Shown one piece after another: positions 46,242 through 54,785 of a stretch of DNA of 64,000 nucleotides. Under the pieces are notes generated by a model. The model saw nothing but the letters and a program-made list of their open reading frames with translations, was not told where the DNA came from and ran no database searches. This stretch comes from Rhizobium sp. WSM4643 (GTDB taxonomy: Bacteria; Pseudomonadota; Alphaproteobacteria; Rhizobiales; Rhizobiaceae). The stretch lies in NCBI RefSeq assembly GCF_025152745.1, contig NZ_CP104040.1, positions 3,162,001-3,226,000 of the forward strand, read 5' to 3'. The position numbers and the translations under genes were made by a program. How positions within the stretch are numbered: the stretch's first letter is position 1; every line of letters starts with the position of its first letter.

Positions 46242-46517
46242 ATGAAGAAAATCATGTTCGCAACCCTCCTGCTCGCCACCGCGTCGATCGGCGTTGCCCG
46301 CGCCGAAGAAGGTCAGAATTGCACGCAGGTTTCCAAGGACCGGTGGTTGAGCGAGGACGGCATCAAGGAAAAGGCCAAGGCCGCGGGCCTCGATGTGCGC
46401 CGGGTCAAGGTGGAGGGCAGTTGCTACGAGGTCTACGCCGTCGATATGAAGGGCAAGAAGGTCGAAACCCTGTTCAACCCCGAGACCGGCGCAGTGGTCG
46501 GCAAGGAAAGCGAATGA
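46242..46517 (+). CDS. small PepSY-like secreted protein
   Basis: The 91-residue product has a signal peptide ending ASIGVARAEE. Two Cys (in QNCTQVS and GSCYEVYAV) could form a disulfide. The PepSY-like core is DGIKEKAKAAGLDVRRVKVE and KKVETLFNPETGAVVGKE. The stop overlaps the start of the cytochrome gene (ATGA). It probably binds or assists that membrane protein. Confidence 0.82.
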   Translation: MKKIMFATLLLATASIGVARAEEGQNCTQVSKDRWLSEDGIKEKAKAAGLDVRRVKVEGSCYEVYAVDMKGKKVETLFNPETGAVVGKESE

Positions 46518-47077
46518 CCATGCGCAGGATGGATACGGATGCGGCGGGCGCTGGCTCGCCGCCAAAGATCAGGGTCTGGGACCCGGTCGTGCGGATGTTC
46601 CACTGGGGTCTGGTGGGCCTGTTCGCGTTTTCCTTTCTGACGGGCGACGAGTGGAAACAGGCGCATATTCTGTCGGGCTACGCCATCGTAGGTCTCCTGC
46701 TCGTGCGGATCATCTGGGGCTTCGTCGGCAGCCATCACGCGCGCTTTTCCAACTTCATCTACGATCCGATCACCACCCTCGACTTCATGCGTGACAGCCT
46801 GGCCATGCGCGCCAAGCGCTACATCGGCCACAATCCGGCCGGAGGCGCGATGGTGTTAGCGCTGCTCCTCGCGATCTCGGGCATTGCCACAACCGGGTAC
46901 ATGATGACGACGGACGCCTACTGGGGAGTGGAATGGGTGGAAGTGGCGCATGAACTGCTGGTCAATGTGACGCTTGGCCTAGTCGTCCTTCACATCGCTG
47001 GCGTCCTCCTGGCAAGCATCGAGCACAGGGAAAACCTTGTCCGAGCGATGGTAACCGGCAGGAAGCGAGCCGATTGA
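46514..47077 (+). CDS. cytochrome b561-type membrane protein
   Basis: The 187-residue product has four hydrophobic segments. Likely heme-ligand His occur in RVWDPVVRMFHWGLVG, WKQAHILSGYAIVG, VAHELLVNVTLG and LVVLHIAGV. This is the di-heme cytochrome b561/Ni-Fe-hydrogenase b-subunit class. It should pass electrons across the inner membrane to or from a periplasmic partner. Coupled to the PepSY-like gene and opposite the two-component operon. Confidence 0.88.
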   Translation: MTMRRMDTDAAGAGSPPKIRVWDPVVRMFHWGLVGLFAFSFLTGDEWKQAHILSGYAIVGLLLVRIIWGFVGSHHARFSNFIYDPITTLDFMRDSLAMRAKRYIGHNPAGGAMVLALLLAISGIATTGYMMTTDAYWGVEWVEVAHELLVNVTLGLVVLHIAGVLLASIEHRENLVRAMVTGRKRAD

Positions 47078-47476
47078 CCTGGATCGGCGTCGCGGCCGAG
47101 TAGGACCTGAAGCCATGGAAGACACCTGGTTAAGGACTTGTTGCTCATTTGCCGAGCTGATCTCGTCCCGGCGTCTACGAACGACCAGGGGCCGCGCAGG
47201 TGGACATCCTGGCTTCGTCAGCGGTCTGAATGAAAGCCGTGCGCGCGGTCTCCTGCGAGACATGCCCGCTTACGGCCGCGGCGCAATCTCTCTCGCGAAT
47301 GCGTGTTTTCTACGCCATCGATTGGCGGGAAAGTCGAGCGCTCGCTCGCTCCGCCGACAGCCTCAGGGACGTTCATCCCGCCTGGACGAAAACAGGTTCC
47401 GACCAGGTTCCTTCAATCTGTTTCTGGGACGTCATCCTCGATCTCCTGAACGTTTCGAATTGCGAGCGGGGCATCA

Positions 47477-47577
47477 TTACGAGGGCTGGACCACGATCAG
47501 GCGCTGGCTGATGACGTCAGGATACAGCGTTCGACCGGCATGGACGTTGATATCGGTCAAGCCGGGCACGATCGCAC
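47477..47577 (-). pseudogene. amidohydrolase-like fragment A
   Basis: A short reading on the minus strand gives AIVPGLTDINVHAGRTLYPD and ends at TAA 47477. PGLxDxxVH is the first metal-site strand of amidohydrolases. A related fragment sits at 50141-50220. It is probably a leftover of a lost gene. Confidence 0.4.
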
Positions 47578-47729
47578 TCTGAAATTACCTTGTTCTCGCC
47601 TTAGCCGGCTCGCTCCTCCGTGTCGCTTCAGCCGCGCTCATTCCTCGGCACGCAGGTGGCTGACGTCGCAGTCATGGCGCGGCGCGAAGGCGATCGGTCC
47701 GACCTCGATGACTCGAACCATACAAGTGG

Positions 47730-47743
47730 TTGATCCAGCGCAA
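47730..47743. promoter_or_regulatory. weak FNR/FixK-type box upstream of the EF-hand gene
   Basis: TTGATCCAGCGCAA has a good left half and a degenerate right half. It lies 77 bases before the ATG at 47820. Confidence 0.35.
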
Positions 47744-47819
47744 TGTGTGAAGCCAGTAGGCATCCTATTCTCAAAGGCAGCTCCAACTCGTGGAGGACAA
47801 CACTTAAAGGAGATTCAGG

Positions 47820-48194
47820 ATGTCCGTGTTCAAACGGCCAACGATCGCTATGTTGGCCTTGCTCGGTGCCGTGGGCATCGCCTCTGCCCAGACGAAAAGT
47901 CCAGACCCGGCCCAGTCGGAGGACAAGCCCGATGCCGACGGATCGGAAATGATGCCAGGCATGATGGGCGGCAACATGATGCCATCTGGCATGTACCCAG
48001 GAATGCGCATGATGGGGCCAATGCGCGGTCATATGGTGAAGATCATGTTTGCCATCGCTGATAGCGATGGGGACGGTGCAATTTCTTTCGAAGAGTTGAC
48101 CGCAATCCACAAACGCGTCTTCAACGCGGTTGACGCGAACAAGGACGGCAAGGTTACACCTGAAGAAATGCAGGCATTCATGCAAGACATTTGA
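47820..48194 (+). CDS. secreted EF-hand protein with a Met-rich segment
   Basis: The 124-residue product has a signal peptide (about 1-23, ending IASAQ). A Met/Gly/Pro-rich stretch lies at 44-72 (MMPGMMGGNMMPSGMYPGMR). Two EF-hand loops follow at 81-92 (DSDGDGAISFEE) and 105-116 (DANKDGKVTPEE), both with all acidic ligands. It should bind calcium, and the Met-rich part could bind copper or similar soft metals. AAAGGAG precedes the ATG. Confidence 0.85.
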   Translation: MSVFKRPTIAMLALLGAVGIASAQTKSPDPAQSEDKPDADGSEMMPGMMGGNMMPSGMYPGMRMMGPMRGHMVKIMFAIADSDGDGAISFEELTAIHKRVFNAVDANKDGKVTPEEMQAFMQDI

Positions 48195-48247
48195 TTGGAC
48201 GCCGCGCATTTGCCGGCCGTTGCATGGGAGCCTAAAGGAGACTTCTC

Positions 48248-48636
48248 ATGACCTATACGCTCGATAGAACTCTCTGGGCGACCAGTTTCGACGATGCGGT
48301 CGGCAGGACCAAATCCGCTCTCATCAAGCACGGGTTCGGTGTTCTGACGGAGATCGACGTCAAGGCAACCATGAAAAAGAAGATCGACGCCGACATCGAC
48401 GACTACCTCATCCTCGGAGCCTGCAATCCGCGCATGGCGTTCGAGGCGATGAAACTGGAACCGAAGGTGGGGCCATGCTGCCGTGCAATGTCATCCTGCG
48501 CGGGGTCGGTGGCGGCAATGTCATGGTGAGCGCCATCGATCCGGTCGCATCCATGCAGGCTATCGACAACGAAATGCTGACCAGTCTGGCAGGCCGGGTT
48601 CGCTCGATGCTCACCGAGACGGTCGCCGAGATCTGA
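48248..48636 (+). pseudogene. DUF302 protein, frameshifted
   Basis: The first 75 codons read MTYTLDRTLWATSFDDAVGR to EAMKLEPKVG, a normal DUF302 start. After GTGGGG at about 48470 the frame is lost by one base. The next frame continues with MLPCNVILRGVGGGNVMVSA, then SAIDPVASMQAIDNEML, to a TGA at 48636, the normal family C-terminus. A single missing base explains it. It may be real decay or a sequencing error. Confidence 0.8.
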
Positions 48637-48772
48637 CGATTGGGAGTTCCGGCCACCGAGCTCTGAGGGGTCGATCTTGCGTCGCCCCTTTCGTTGCGAC
48701 CAGAACCGCAACATCCTACAAACTCACCCCGTCCTCAAGCTGGGCGTGCAGGAAGGGGCGGAAAGTTACTGG

Positions 48773-49455
48773 TCAGACTGCGGTATCAACCAGCGTACCG
48801 ATCCCCGCCGTCAATGTCATAGCGAAAGCGCCCCAGAAAGTGACGCGCGTGGTGGCTCTCCAGACGTTGGCGCCGCCCGCTTTCGCACCGATAGCCCCCA
48901 GCAGCGCGAGGAAGGCCAAAGACGCGGTTGCAACGGTATAGATTAGCACCGAGGCGGGCGAAAGTACGACCATGAGCAGGGGCAACGCGGCCCCCACCGC
49001 AAACGTGACGGCCGACGTCAAGGCCGCCTCAACCGGCCGGGCCGCCATGTGTTCGACGATACCGAGTTCGTCGCGTGAATGCGCGTCGAGAGCATCATTT
49101 GCGGTCAGTTGGATCGCGACTTGCCTGGCCAGCCCGTCGGTAAGGCCGCGTTTGACGTAGATCTCCGTCAGCTCCTCGCACTCAGCTTCTGGTTGCGTCT
49201 CCAACTCGACTCGTTCTCGTGCAAGATCGGCTTCCTCGGTGTCCGCTTGAGAGCTTACCGACACGTATTCGCCGGCCGCCATGGACATCGCGCCCGCGAC
49301 GCCTGCTACCAGGATCTGCGAGGGTCCGGCGGACGCGGTAGCGACGCCCATGATCAAGCTCGCCGTCGAGACGATTCCATCGTTTGCGCGAGGACGGCAG
49401 CCCTTAGCCAGCCGATGTGGGAGACCATGTGATGTTCCGAATGCAGTCTGCTCAT
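48773..49455 (-). pseudogene. VIT1/CCC1-family iron/manganese transporter, frameshifted
   Basis: It starts MSRLHSEHHMVSHIGWLRAA at 49455. After AAVL the frame shifts by one base near 49386-49391, and the protein resumes as ANDGIVSTASLIMGVATASA through MAAGEYVSVSSQADTE to a normal membrane C-terminus. Joined, it is about 227 residues, the usual family length. The VIT family moves Fe2+ or Mn2+ out of the cytoplasm. As read, the gene is broken. Confidence 0.82.
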
Positions 49456-49605
49456 GCGCGTCTCCCGCCCGGCGGCGACGCTGACGAGCACGTAAATACC
49501 CGCGCCTATGGTGACGCCGAGACCGTACAGGACGGCGTGCGACAGGGTTAGCGTGCGTGCTAGTCTCGGCCGCATCCCGGCGGTTTCGGCGGTCGTTGAA
49601 TTCAC
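49456..49605 (-). pseudogene. N-terminal fragment of an APC amino-acid permease
   Basis: The frame reads MRPRLARTLTLSHAVLYGLG then GVTIGAGIYVLVSVAAGR, the first membrane helix of an APC permease with the GAGIYV motif. It then runs in frame straight into the start of the VIT1 gene. Only about 50 codons remain. It is probably a deletion junction. Confidence 0.65.
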
Positions 49606-49667
49606 TTCGCGCTCCCATTGTTCACAGACACGTCTGGCTTCAATACCGGAGCTCGGCCATCAAGGAT

Positions 49668-49681
49668 TTGACCACGATCAA
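49668..49681. promoter_or_regulatory. FNR/FixK-type box
   Basis: TTGACCACGATCAA matches the TTGAY-N4-RTCAA pattern. It lies 63 bases upstream of the minus-strand permease/VIT1 remnant and faces the stress-protein remnant on the other side. Confidence 0.6.
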
Positions 49682-49940
49682 CTTACGCGGGCTTCCAGTT
49701 GGAAAGGCGCCTATGTGAACTTCCGGTTATCGTGGCGCTCGGAGAAGGAGAGGCGGAATTCTGGCACGCGGCGCCGGCCGTGGCCAGGAAGACGGAGCGC
49801 CGGCAATTGCGTTACATCAATGCCGAGTCGAGACGAATGGGAGATAGATGATTGCAATCGCGGCGGTCAGCGAGAGATGGAGCAGGACATGACAGCACAA
49901 TATTTGCCGCTCGATTTACCTCGTCATCCATCGGTTTGAG

Positions 49941-50084
49941 CATTCAGGAAGCAGCACTGGAACTGGACACCGATATCCTGGTCATGGGAGGATTTGGACA
50001 CTCGAGGTTACGCGATTCTGTCCTTGGAGGAGCAACCGATGGCGTCTTGCACGAGCCTCTTTGCCTGTCCTCATGTCACATTGA
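49941..50084 (+). pseudogene. universal stress protein C-terminal fragment
   Basis: IQEAALELDTDILVMGGFGH then SRLRDSVLGGATDGVLHEPL is the ATP-binding C-terminus of a universal stress protein. A frameshift after HEPL leads to LPVLMSH and TGA at 50084, the usual end. The N-terminal ~100 residues are missing. Confidence 0.75.
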
Positions 50085-50140
50085 CGAACTGTCCTCGCCG
50101 TGGCTTACGACTGGTTTCGGCGCTATTAAGCGGCGCGACC

Positions 50141-50220
50141 TTACCGGGTTCGAACAGCGTGGACGTGGGTATCGATCAAGCCAGGCACCTTCGATGCGAA
50201 ACACGAAGCTTGACGACCAT
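50141..50220 (-). pseudogene. amidohydrolase-like fragment B
   Basis: The minus strand gives VPGLIDTHVHAVRTR followed by TAA at 50141, with EVIDGRQAS further upstream in frame. PGLIDTHVH is a textbook amidohydrolase metal-site motif. At the DNA level about three-quarters of 42 aligned bases match fragment A at 47477-47577. Confidence 0.45.
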
Positions 50221-50223
50221 CAA
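50210..50223 (+). promoter_or_regulatory. FNR/FixK-type box before the magnesium-type ATPase
   Basis: TTGACGACCATCAA lies 54 bases before the ATG at 50277 (CGGAG ribosome site) and 134 before the in-frame ATG at 50357. This spacing supports 50277 as the ancestral start. Confidence 0.6.
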
Positions 50224-50356
50224 TGACTTCCTCGTGGCGGAGACGATAATCGGCGAAATCAAATACGGAGTTCGCCATGGATACCCCGTTCCTCCCTCTC
50301 CTCCCCTCTCGTCCGCTTTAGAGGTCGCGACTTCTGCATACTGGGTGAGATCGCCC

Positions 50357-52921
50357 ATGGAGCTGGGCGCTGCCCTCGCCAGCTCCCTGCAGGACGGGCT
50401 GACGTCCGGCGAAGCGGAAGAACGGCTACGACGGTTCGGGCCGAACTCTCTTTCCGAGGAAAGCGGCGGAGGCATGTTGGCGAACTTCGCGCGCCAGTTC
50501 AAAAGTCCGCTCGTGCTCGTGCTTGTGTTCGCAGCGCTTGTCGCGGGTAGCGTCGGCGAAGTCCACGACGCCTTCATCATCGGCATCATCATTCTCGCTA
50601 GCTGCTTCCTTGGTTTTCTGCAGGAACATGGCGCGCAACGAGCGGTCGAGGCGCTGCGACAGCGAATTTCTCTCACTTCAAGGGTCCGCCGCGACGGCGC
50701 CGACAAGGTCGTGACTGCAACCGGCATCGTGCCGGGCGACCTGATCCTGCTCTCGGCGGGGAGCCTCGTCCCTGTCGATGCAGTCATCGTTGTCGCGCAG
50801 GATTTAAACGTCAGCGAAGCGACGCTTACCGGAGAGACTTTTCCCGTTGCGAAGGCGCCCGGCTTTTCAACCGAGGACGCCGGTCTCGCGGACCGTTCCA
50901 ACTGCGTGTTCGCAGGAACCTCGGTTCGGAGCGGCACGGCGACGGCCCTTGCTATCGCGACCGGCCCCCGCACGGAATTCGCACGGATCGCCAGCGCCGT
51001 CGCGCGTCAGATTCCGGAAACGGAATTCGCTCGAGGTGTTCGGCATTTCGGATTTCTGATGACGCGGATCATGCTCTGCATCGTCGTCGTCGTGCTGGTG
51101 GCGAATCTCCTGCTTCACAGACCTATCGTGGACTCTCTGCTTTTCTCGCTCGCGCTTGCCGTCGGCCTGACGCCTGAGCTGCTGCCTGCGATCATCAGCG
51201 TGACGCTCGCGCGCGGCGCCCGGACGATGTCGAAGTCTGGCGTGATCGTTCGCCGCCTCGATGCAATGGAGAACCTTGGCAGCATGGACGTGCTTTGCAC
51301 GGACAAGACGGGGACGCTTACCGAGGGCGTCATCCGCCTTGACAGTTGTGTCGACCCGCAGGGCGTCGGCTCGCCGGAAGTGCGGCGGCTGGCACTTTTC
51401 AATTCGGCGTTTCAATCGGGAATGAAGAATCCGCTCGACGACGCCGTGACGGCCACGATCGCCGCGGGGGAGATTTCTCCCGACGCCCGCAAGCTTGCCG
51501 AGATCCCCTACGATTTCTCGCGCAAGCGCCTATCCGTGATCGTTGCCGGCAAGGACCGGCCGCCGCTGTTGATCTGCAAAGGAGCGGCCACCAACGTGAT
51601 CGACGTCTGCGCCGCCGTCATGACCGCGCGCCGCGAAGTGGCCTTGGACGACAATGTCCGCAAACGATTAGACGATGCCTGCCGGCAATGGGGAGAAGCA
51701 GGCATGCGCGCGCTCGCGGTCGCCACCCGGCCCATATCCAAAGCCGCTCCCGAAATCTCGAGGGAAGACGAATGCGGGCTTTGCCTGCAAGGTTTTCTGC
51801 TCTTCTCGGATCCCCCGAAGACCGATATTTCAGCCGTGGTAGCAAGCCTCATGGAACGAGGGGTGCGGATCAAGGTGATATCGGGAGACAACCGATATGT
51901 CGTCCAGCATCTCGCGTCGTCGATCGGAATCGACGGTTCCCGCATGCTCACGGGGAAAGAGGTCGGCCGCATGAGCAACGACGCACTGTTCAGCCGTGCG
52001 GGGAAAACCGACCTGTTCGTCGAGATCGACCCAAATCAGAAGGAACGGATCGTGGCGGCCCTCCGCAAGGCCGGACACGTGGTCGGATATCTTGGAGATG
52101 GGATAAATGACGCGCCGGCCCTTCACGAGGCGGACGTCGGGATTTCGGTTGAGGGCGCGGCCGACGTCGCCCGCGAGGCTGCCGACGTCGTCCTGATGCG
52201 GCAGGACCTCGCCGTCCTTTCGAAAGGCGTGGACGACGGACGCAGGACCTTCACTAACACGATGAAGTACATATCGATCGCGACCAGCGCCAACTTCGGC
52301 AACATGATCAGTATGGCAGCGGCGTCGCTCGTGCTGCCATTCCTGCCACTCGTTGCCAAGCAGATACTCCTAAACAATCTGTTGTCGGACCTGCCGGCGA
52401 TGGCAATCGCCACGGACAAGGTCGATCCGGCAGACCTTCGGCGTCCGCAGCGTTGGGACATCTCCCGCATCAAGAGGTTCATGCTCTGGTTCGGGCCGCT
52501 AAGTTCTCTCTTTGATCTGGCGACGTTCGTCGTCCTGCTGGCAGTGTTTTCCGCCGGACAGGACGAGTTCCGCTCCGCATGGTTCGTTGAATCGCTCATG
52601 ACTCAGTTGGTGACCATGCTCGTCATCAGGACGCCCGGTCCGATCTGGAGGAACCGGCCTAGTCCGCTGCTATTCGGCACGGCGATCGCCGTCGCTGCGG
52701 CGGGAGTGACCATCCCCTACACCCCGATCGGGGGGCTTTTTGGTTTCGTTCCGATCCCCCTCGAAATTCTCGCAATGCTTTTGGCTGTGACCTTGATCTA
52801 CGTATCAGCTCTCGAGACCGTGAAGATCTTTTACTTTGCGACGTTGTCAACGCAGCACCATTCACTGCAGCGAGCGTCGCGTCGTCGGCCTCGCGCTCGT
52901 ACAAGGCGCCTTCCAAAATAG
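50357..52921 (+). CDS. MgtA-like P-type cation ATPase, start region altered
   Basis: From ATG 50357 the product is 854 residues. It has the cation-ATPase N-domain (SGEAEERLRRFGPNSLSEES), TGES-like TGETFPVAKAPG, LTPELLPAI in M4, the phosphorylation site DKTGTLT and GDGINDAPAL. The pattern is closest to magnesium-translocating MgtA/MgtB. An ATG at 50277 with a good CGGAG starts another frame (MDTPFLPLLPSRPL) that hits TAG at 50319. One lost base would explain this. The gene may still work from a later start. Confidence 0.8.
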   Translation: MELGAALASSLQDGLTSGEAEERLRRFGPNSLSEESGGGMLANFARQFKSPLVLVLVFAALVAGSVGEVHDAFIIGIIILASCFLGFLQEHGAQRAVEALRQRISLTSRVRRDGADKVVTATGIVPGDLILLSAGSLVPVDAVIVVAQDLNVSEATLTGETFPVAKAPGFSTEDAGLADRSNCVFAGTSVRSGTATALAIATGPRTEFARIASAVARQIPETEFARGVRHFGFLMTRIMLCIVVVVLVANLLLHRPIVDSLLFSLALAVGLTPELLPAIISVTLARGARTMSKSGVIVRRLDAMENLGSMDVLCTDKTGTLTEGVIRLDSCVDPQGVGSPEVRRLALFNSAFQSGMKNPLDDAVTATIAAGEISPDARKLAEIPYDFSRKRLSVIVAGKDRPPLLICKGAATNVIDVCAAVMTARREVALDDNVRKRLDDACRQWGEAGMRALAVATRPISKAAPEISREDECGLCLQGFLLFSDPPKTDISAVVASLMERGVRIKVISGDNRYVVQHLASSIGIDGSRMLTGKEVGRMSNDALFSRAGKTDLFVEIDPNQKERIVAALRKAGHVVGYLGDGINDAPALHEADVGISVEGAADVAREAADVVLMRQDLAVLSKGVDDGRRTFTNTMKYISIATSANFGNMISMAAASLVLPFLPLVAKQILLNNLLSDLPAMAIATDKVDPADLRRPQRWDISRIKRFMLWFGPLSSLFDLATFVVLLAVFSAGQDEFRSAWFVESLMTQLVTMLVIRTPGPIWRNRPSPLLFGTAIAVAAAGVTIPYTPIGGLFGFVPIPLEILAMLLAVTLIYVSALETVKIFYFATLSTQHHSLQRASRRRPRARTRRLPK

Positions 52922-52947
52922 GCGTGATCGCCGGGCGCGGAAGGCAC

Positions 52948-53949
52948 TCACGTCTTGCCAATGCCAGCGCCATCGAACTTCGCGGCGTCCCTGATGAGCC
53001 TGAACTTCACCTGGGTCACCCTGAGGTCACGATACCAGTCCACGATCGCCCCCCAAGGGTCGACGATCTTTGCCAGTCCCGAGACGAAGGCGACAACGGT
53101 GCCTATCTCGGTCTTGCCGGTGACAACATAATATCCCCCGAGGACGAAAATGCCGACATAGCCCAGTTGCGCCATGAGATTCATGAGAAAGTTCATGGCG
53201 TACTTGTAGCGGTAGATCTCCATGTTGGCGGAGAAGATCGCTCCGATGCGCGAAGTTTGAGGATCCTCTCCCTGGCCACCTTCGATCGCATGCACCATGC
53301 CTTCGCTGACGTCGCGCATGATGGCGACCTTCGCCTCGACCCGGCGGTTGATCGCGGCCTGCAACATCGGGACGAACGCAATCTGCGGGGCGAAGGTTGC
53401 TGCGACGGCCAGCATCATCAGCGGTTGGAGATAGATCAGGTAGCTGCAGACGGTGACAAGGATGCCGACCTGCAGCAGCGGCTCGGAGATGCTGGTTCCG
53501 ACGAAACCGCCCACCGGCTCGGCTTCCGCAAGCACGATCGACAGCTCGACGCCCTCGAGCATGGATTCTGACGGCGGCGTCTCGGCCCGATGCAGAACGC
53601 GCGCCCGCAGCCAGAGCGTGCCCTTCTCGCCCACCCAGCTTCTGTAGAGATTGAGGGTGAATTTTATCACGCCCTCCAACACTGCCACCGCGAGATAGAG
53701 GGATACGAGAAAAAGAAGCGTCCCGTATGACGCTTGCTGGGTCGCCTCATTGACGATCCGGCGCTGGAGTTCGAGAGGCGCCGCGCCGATAACAAACAGA
53801 ACCAGGGACAGCCCGGCGATCAACGCCTGATGACGCCTTCCCATCAGCCAGATGAAACCGAACAGGTCGGAGGGCATCGAATCCGTCGCGCTTCCGGTCT
53901 TTTGCAAGACGCGGCCCGGCATTCCAATCCTGGAGGGCCAAATGTTCAT
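52948..53949 (-). CDS. stand-alone ABC-transporter transmembrane domain
   Basis: The 333-residue product has five to six hydrophobic segments and the type-1 ABC exporter membrane fold (SLVLFVIGAAPLELQRRIVN, FIVLGGYYVVTG-like end). There is no Walker A, signature or Walker B sequence. No ATPase gene is adjacent. It is 8 bases after a small membrane ORF, downstream of the CBS-BON gene. It might work with an ATPase encoded elsewhere or have another role. Confidence 0.75.
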   Translation of the reverse strand: MNIWPSRIGMPGRVLQKTGSATDSMPSDLFGFIWLMGRRHQALIAGLSLVLFVIGAAPLELQRRIVNEATQQASYGTLLFLVSLYLAVAVLEGVIKFTLNLYRSWVGEKGTLWLRARVLHRAETPPSESMLEGVELSIVLAEAEPVGGFVGTSISEPLLQVGILVTVCSYLIYLQPLMMLAVAATFAPQIAFVPMLQAAINRRVEAKVAIMRDVSEGMVHAIEGGQGEDPQTSRIGAIFSANMEIYRYKYAMNFLMNLMAQLGYVGIFVLGGYYVVTGKTEIGTVVAFVSGLAKIVDPWGAIVDWYRDLRVTQVKFRLIRDAAKFDGAGIGKT

Positions 53950-53956
53950 CGCGCAC

Positions 53957-54109
53957 TCACGGGTCAGAGAGAGAGCGCTCGACGCGCCCGCTTCGAGAGT
54001 CGTCGGATGGTTTCACCAGCAGGACGCCCACGACCGTCCCGACCATGAGGACAAGAATGACGAGGAGAAGCCTCGACATGACGGCGTCTGCGATGACCCT
54101 GACAAACAT
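53957..54109 (-). CDS. small single-pass membrane protein
   Basis: The 50-residue ORF starts at ATG 54109 with TGGAG 8 bases upstream. It has one hydrophobic helix (MSRLLLVILVLMVGTVVGVL) and a charged tail. It ends 7 bases before the ABC membrane-domain gene, so it is likely co-translated. No family is recognised. Confidence 0.5.
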   Translation of the reverse strand: MFVRVIADAVMSRLLLVILVLMVGTVVGVLLVKPSDDSRSGRVERSLSDP

Positions 54110-54131
54110 GACGGAAACTCCAGGGACGATT

Positions 54132-54785
54132 TCATCGTTTGAGGGGGCTCACCATGCGGAAGCCAGGGTGATCTTGTTCACCACGCACCTTGGCCGCTGA
54201 GCGTTCCAGCTCAGTGTCGACCTCTCCCCTCAGGGTGACGATCCCGTTGGAGACGGTCGCTTTGACCGTAGGGGCGGTTATTTCGAGCTCGGCTTCCAGG
54301 CGGCTACGAACGGCGGTCCCTACCGCCTCGTCGCCGGAAGCTGTGCACTGCCGAGGAACATCGAGAAGCGCTCGCATCAAGTCGCGACGGCTGATCATTC
54401 CGGCGAGCCTACCGTTCTCGACGACCGGCAGGTGCTTGATGTCGTGGGCCTGCAGCAGTTCGGCGAGTTGGCTGGTGGTGGCGGTCGGGGTGGCGCTGAC
54501 GACGGGCGTCGACATCACGTCCTTGACGCGCCAGCTTCGGGCCTTCACGTAGTCCGCCAGTCCATCTTCGCGGTCGCGCGTATGTGGGACCGCCCGTCTC
54601 GCCCAAGACGACGCCACCCGGCGCAGCAGGTCTCCCTCCGTGACGATGCCCGTGAGCCGACCTTCGCCATCGACGACGGGCACCGCGCCAATTTTGCTGG
54701 CGTTGACGATCTCGACGGCTTCCCTGACGTTATGTCCCTCGTCGAGCGTCGTAACGGGGGTCGTCATGATGTCTCTAGCAAGCAT
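54132..54785 (-). CDS. CBS-pair and BON domain protein
   Basis: The 217-residue product has CBS1 (ARDIMTTPVTTLDEGHNV, IVTEGDLLRR) and CBS2 (VKDVMSTPVVSATPTATTSQ, GMISRRDLMRAL). A BON domain follows from about 150 (VKATVSNGIVTLRGEVDTEL). CBS pairs sense adenosine nucleotides and BON domains bind lipid surfaces. The start at ATG 54785 lies 58 bases from a strong FNR/FixK box. It resembles hypoxic-response CBS proteins. Confidence 0.88.
   Translation of the reverse strand: MLARDIMTTPVTTLDEGHNVREAVEIVNASKIGAVPVVDGEGRLTGIVTEGDLLRRVASSWARRAVPHTRDREDGLADYVKARSWRVKDVMSTPVVSATPTATTSQLAELLQAHDIKHLPVVENGRLAGMISRRDLMRALLDVPRQCTASGDEAVGTAVRSRLEAELEITAPTVKATVSNGIVTLRGEVDTELERSAAKVRGEQDHPGFRMVSPLKR

Larger units (their letters stand above)
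47078..47819. other. gene-poor stretch with decayed sequence
   Basis: These 742 bases contain no gene I can support. Open frames here match no family. On the minus strand, 47477-47577 holds a short amidohydrolase-like fragment. A weak FixK-type box lies at 47730. Confidence 0.5.

Noticed and set aside
47115..47582. A 155-codon plus-strand open frame in the gene-poor stretch
   Set aside because: It has no recognisable domain, and the opposite strand shows an amidohydrolase fragment. Probably chance.
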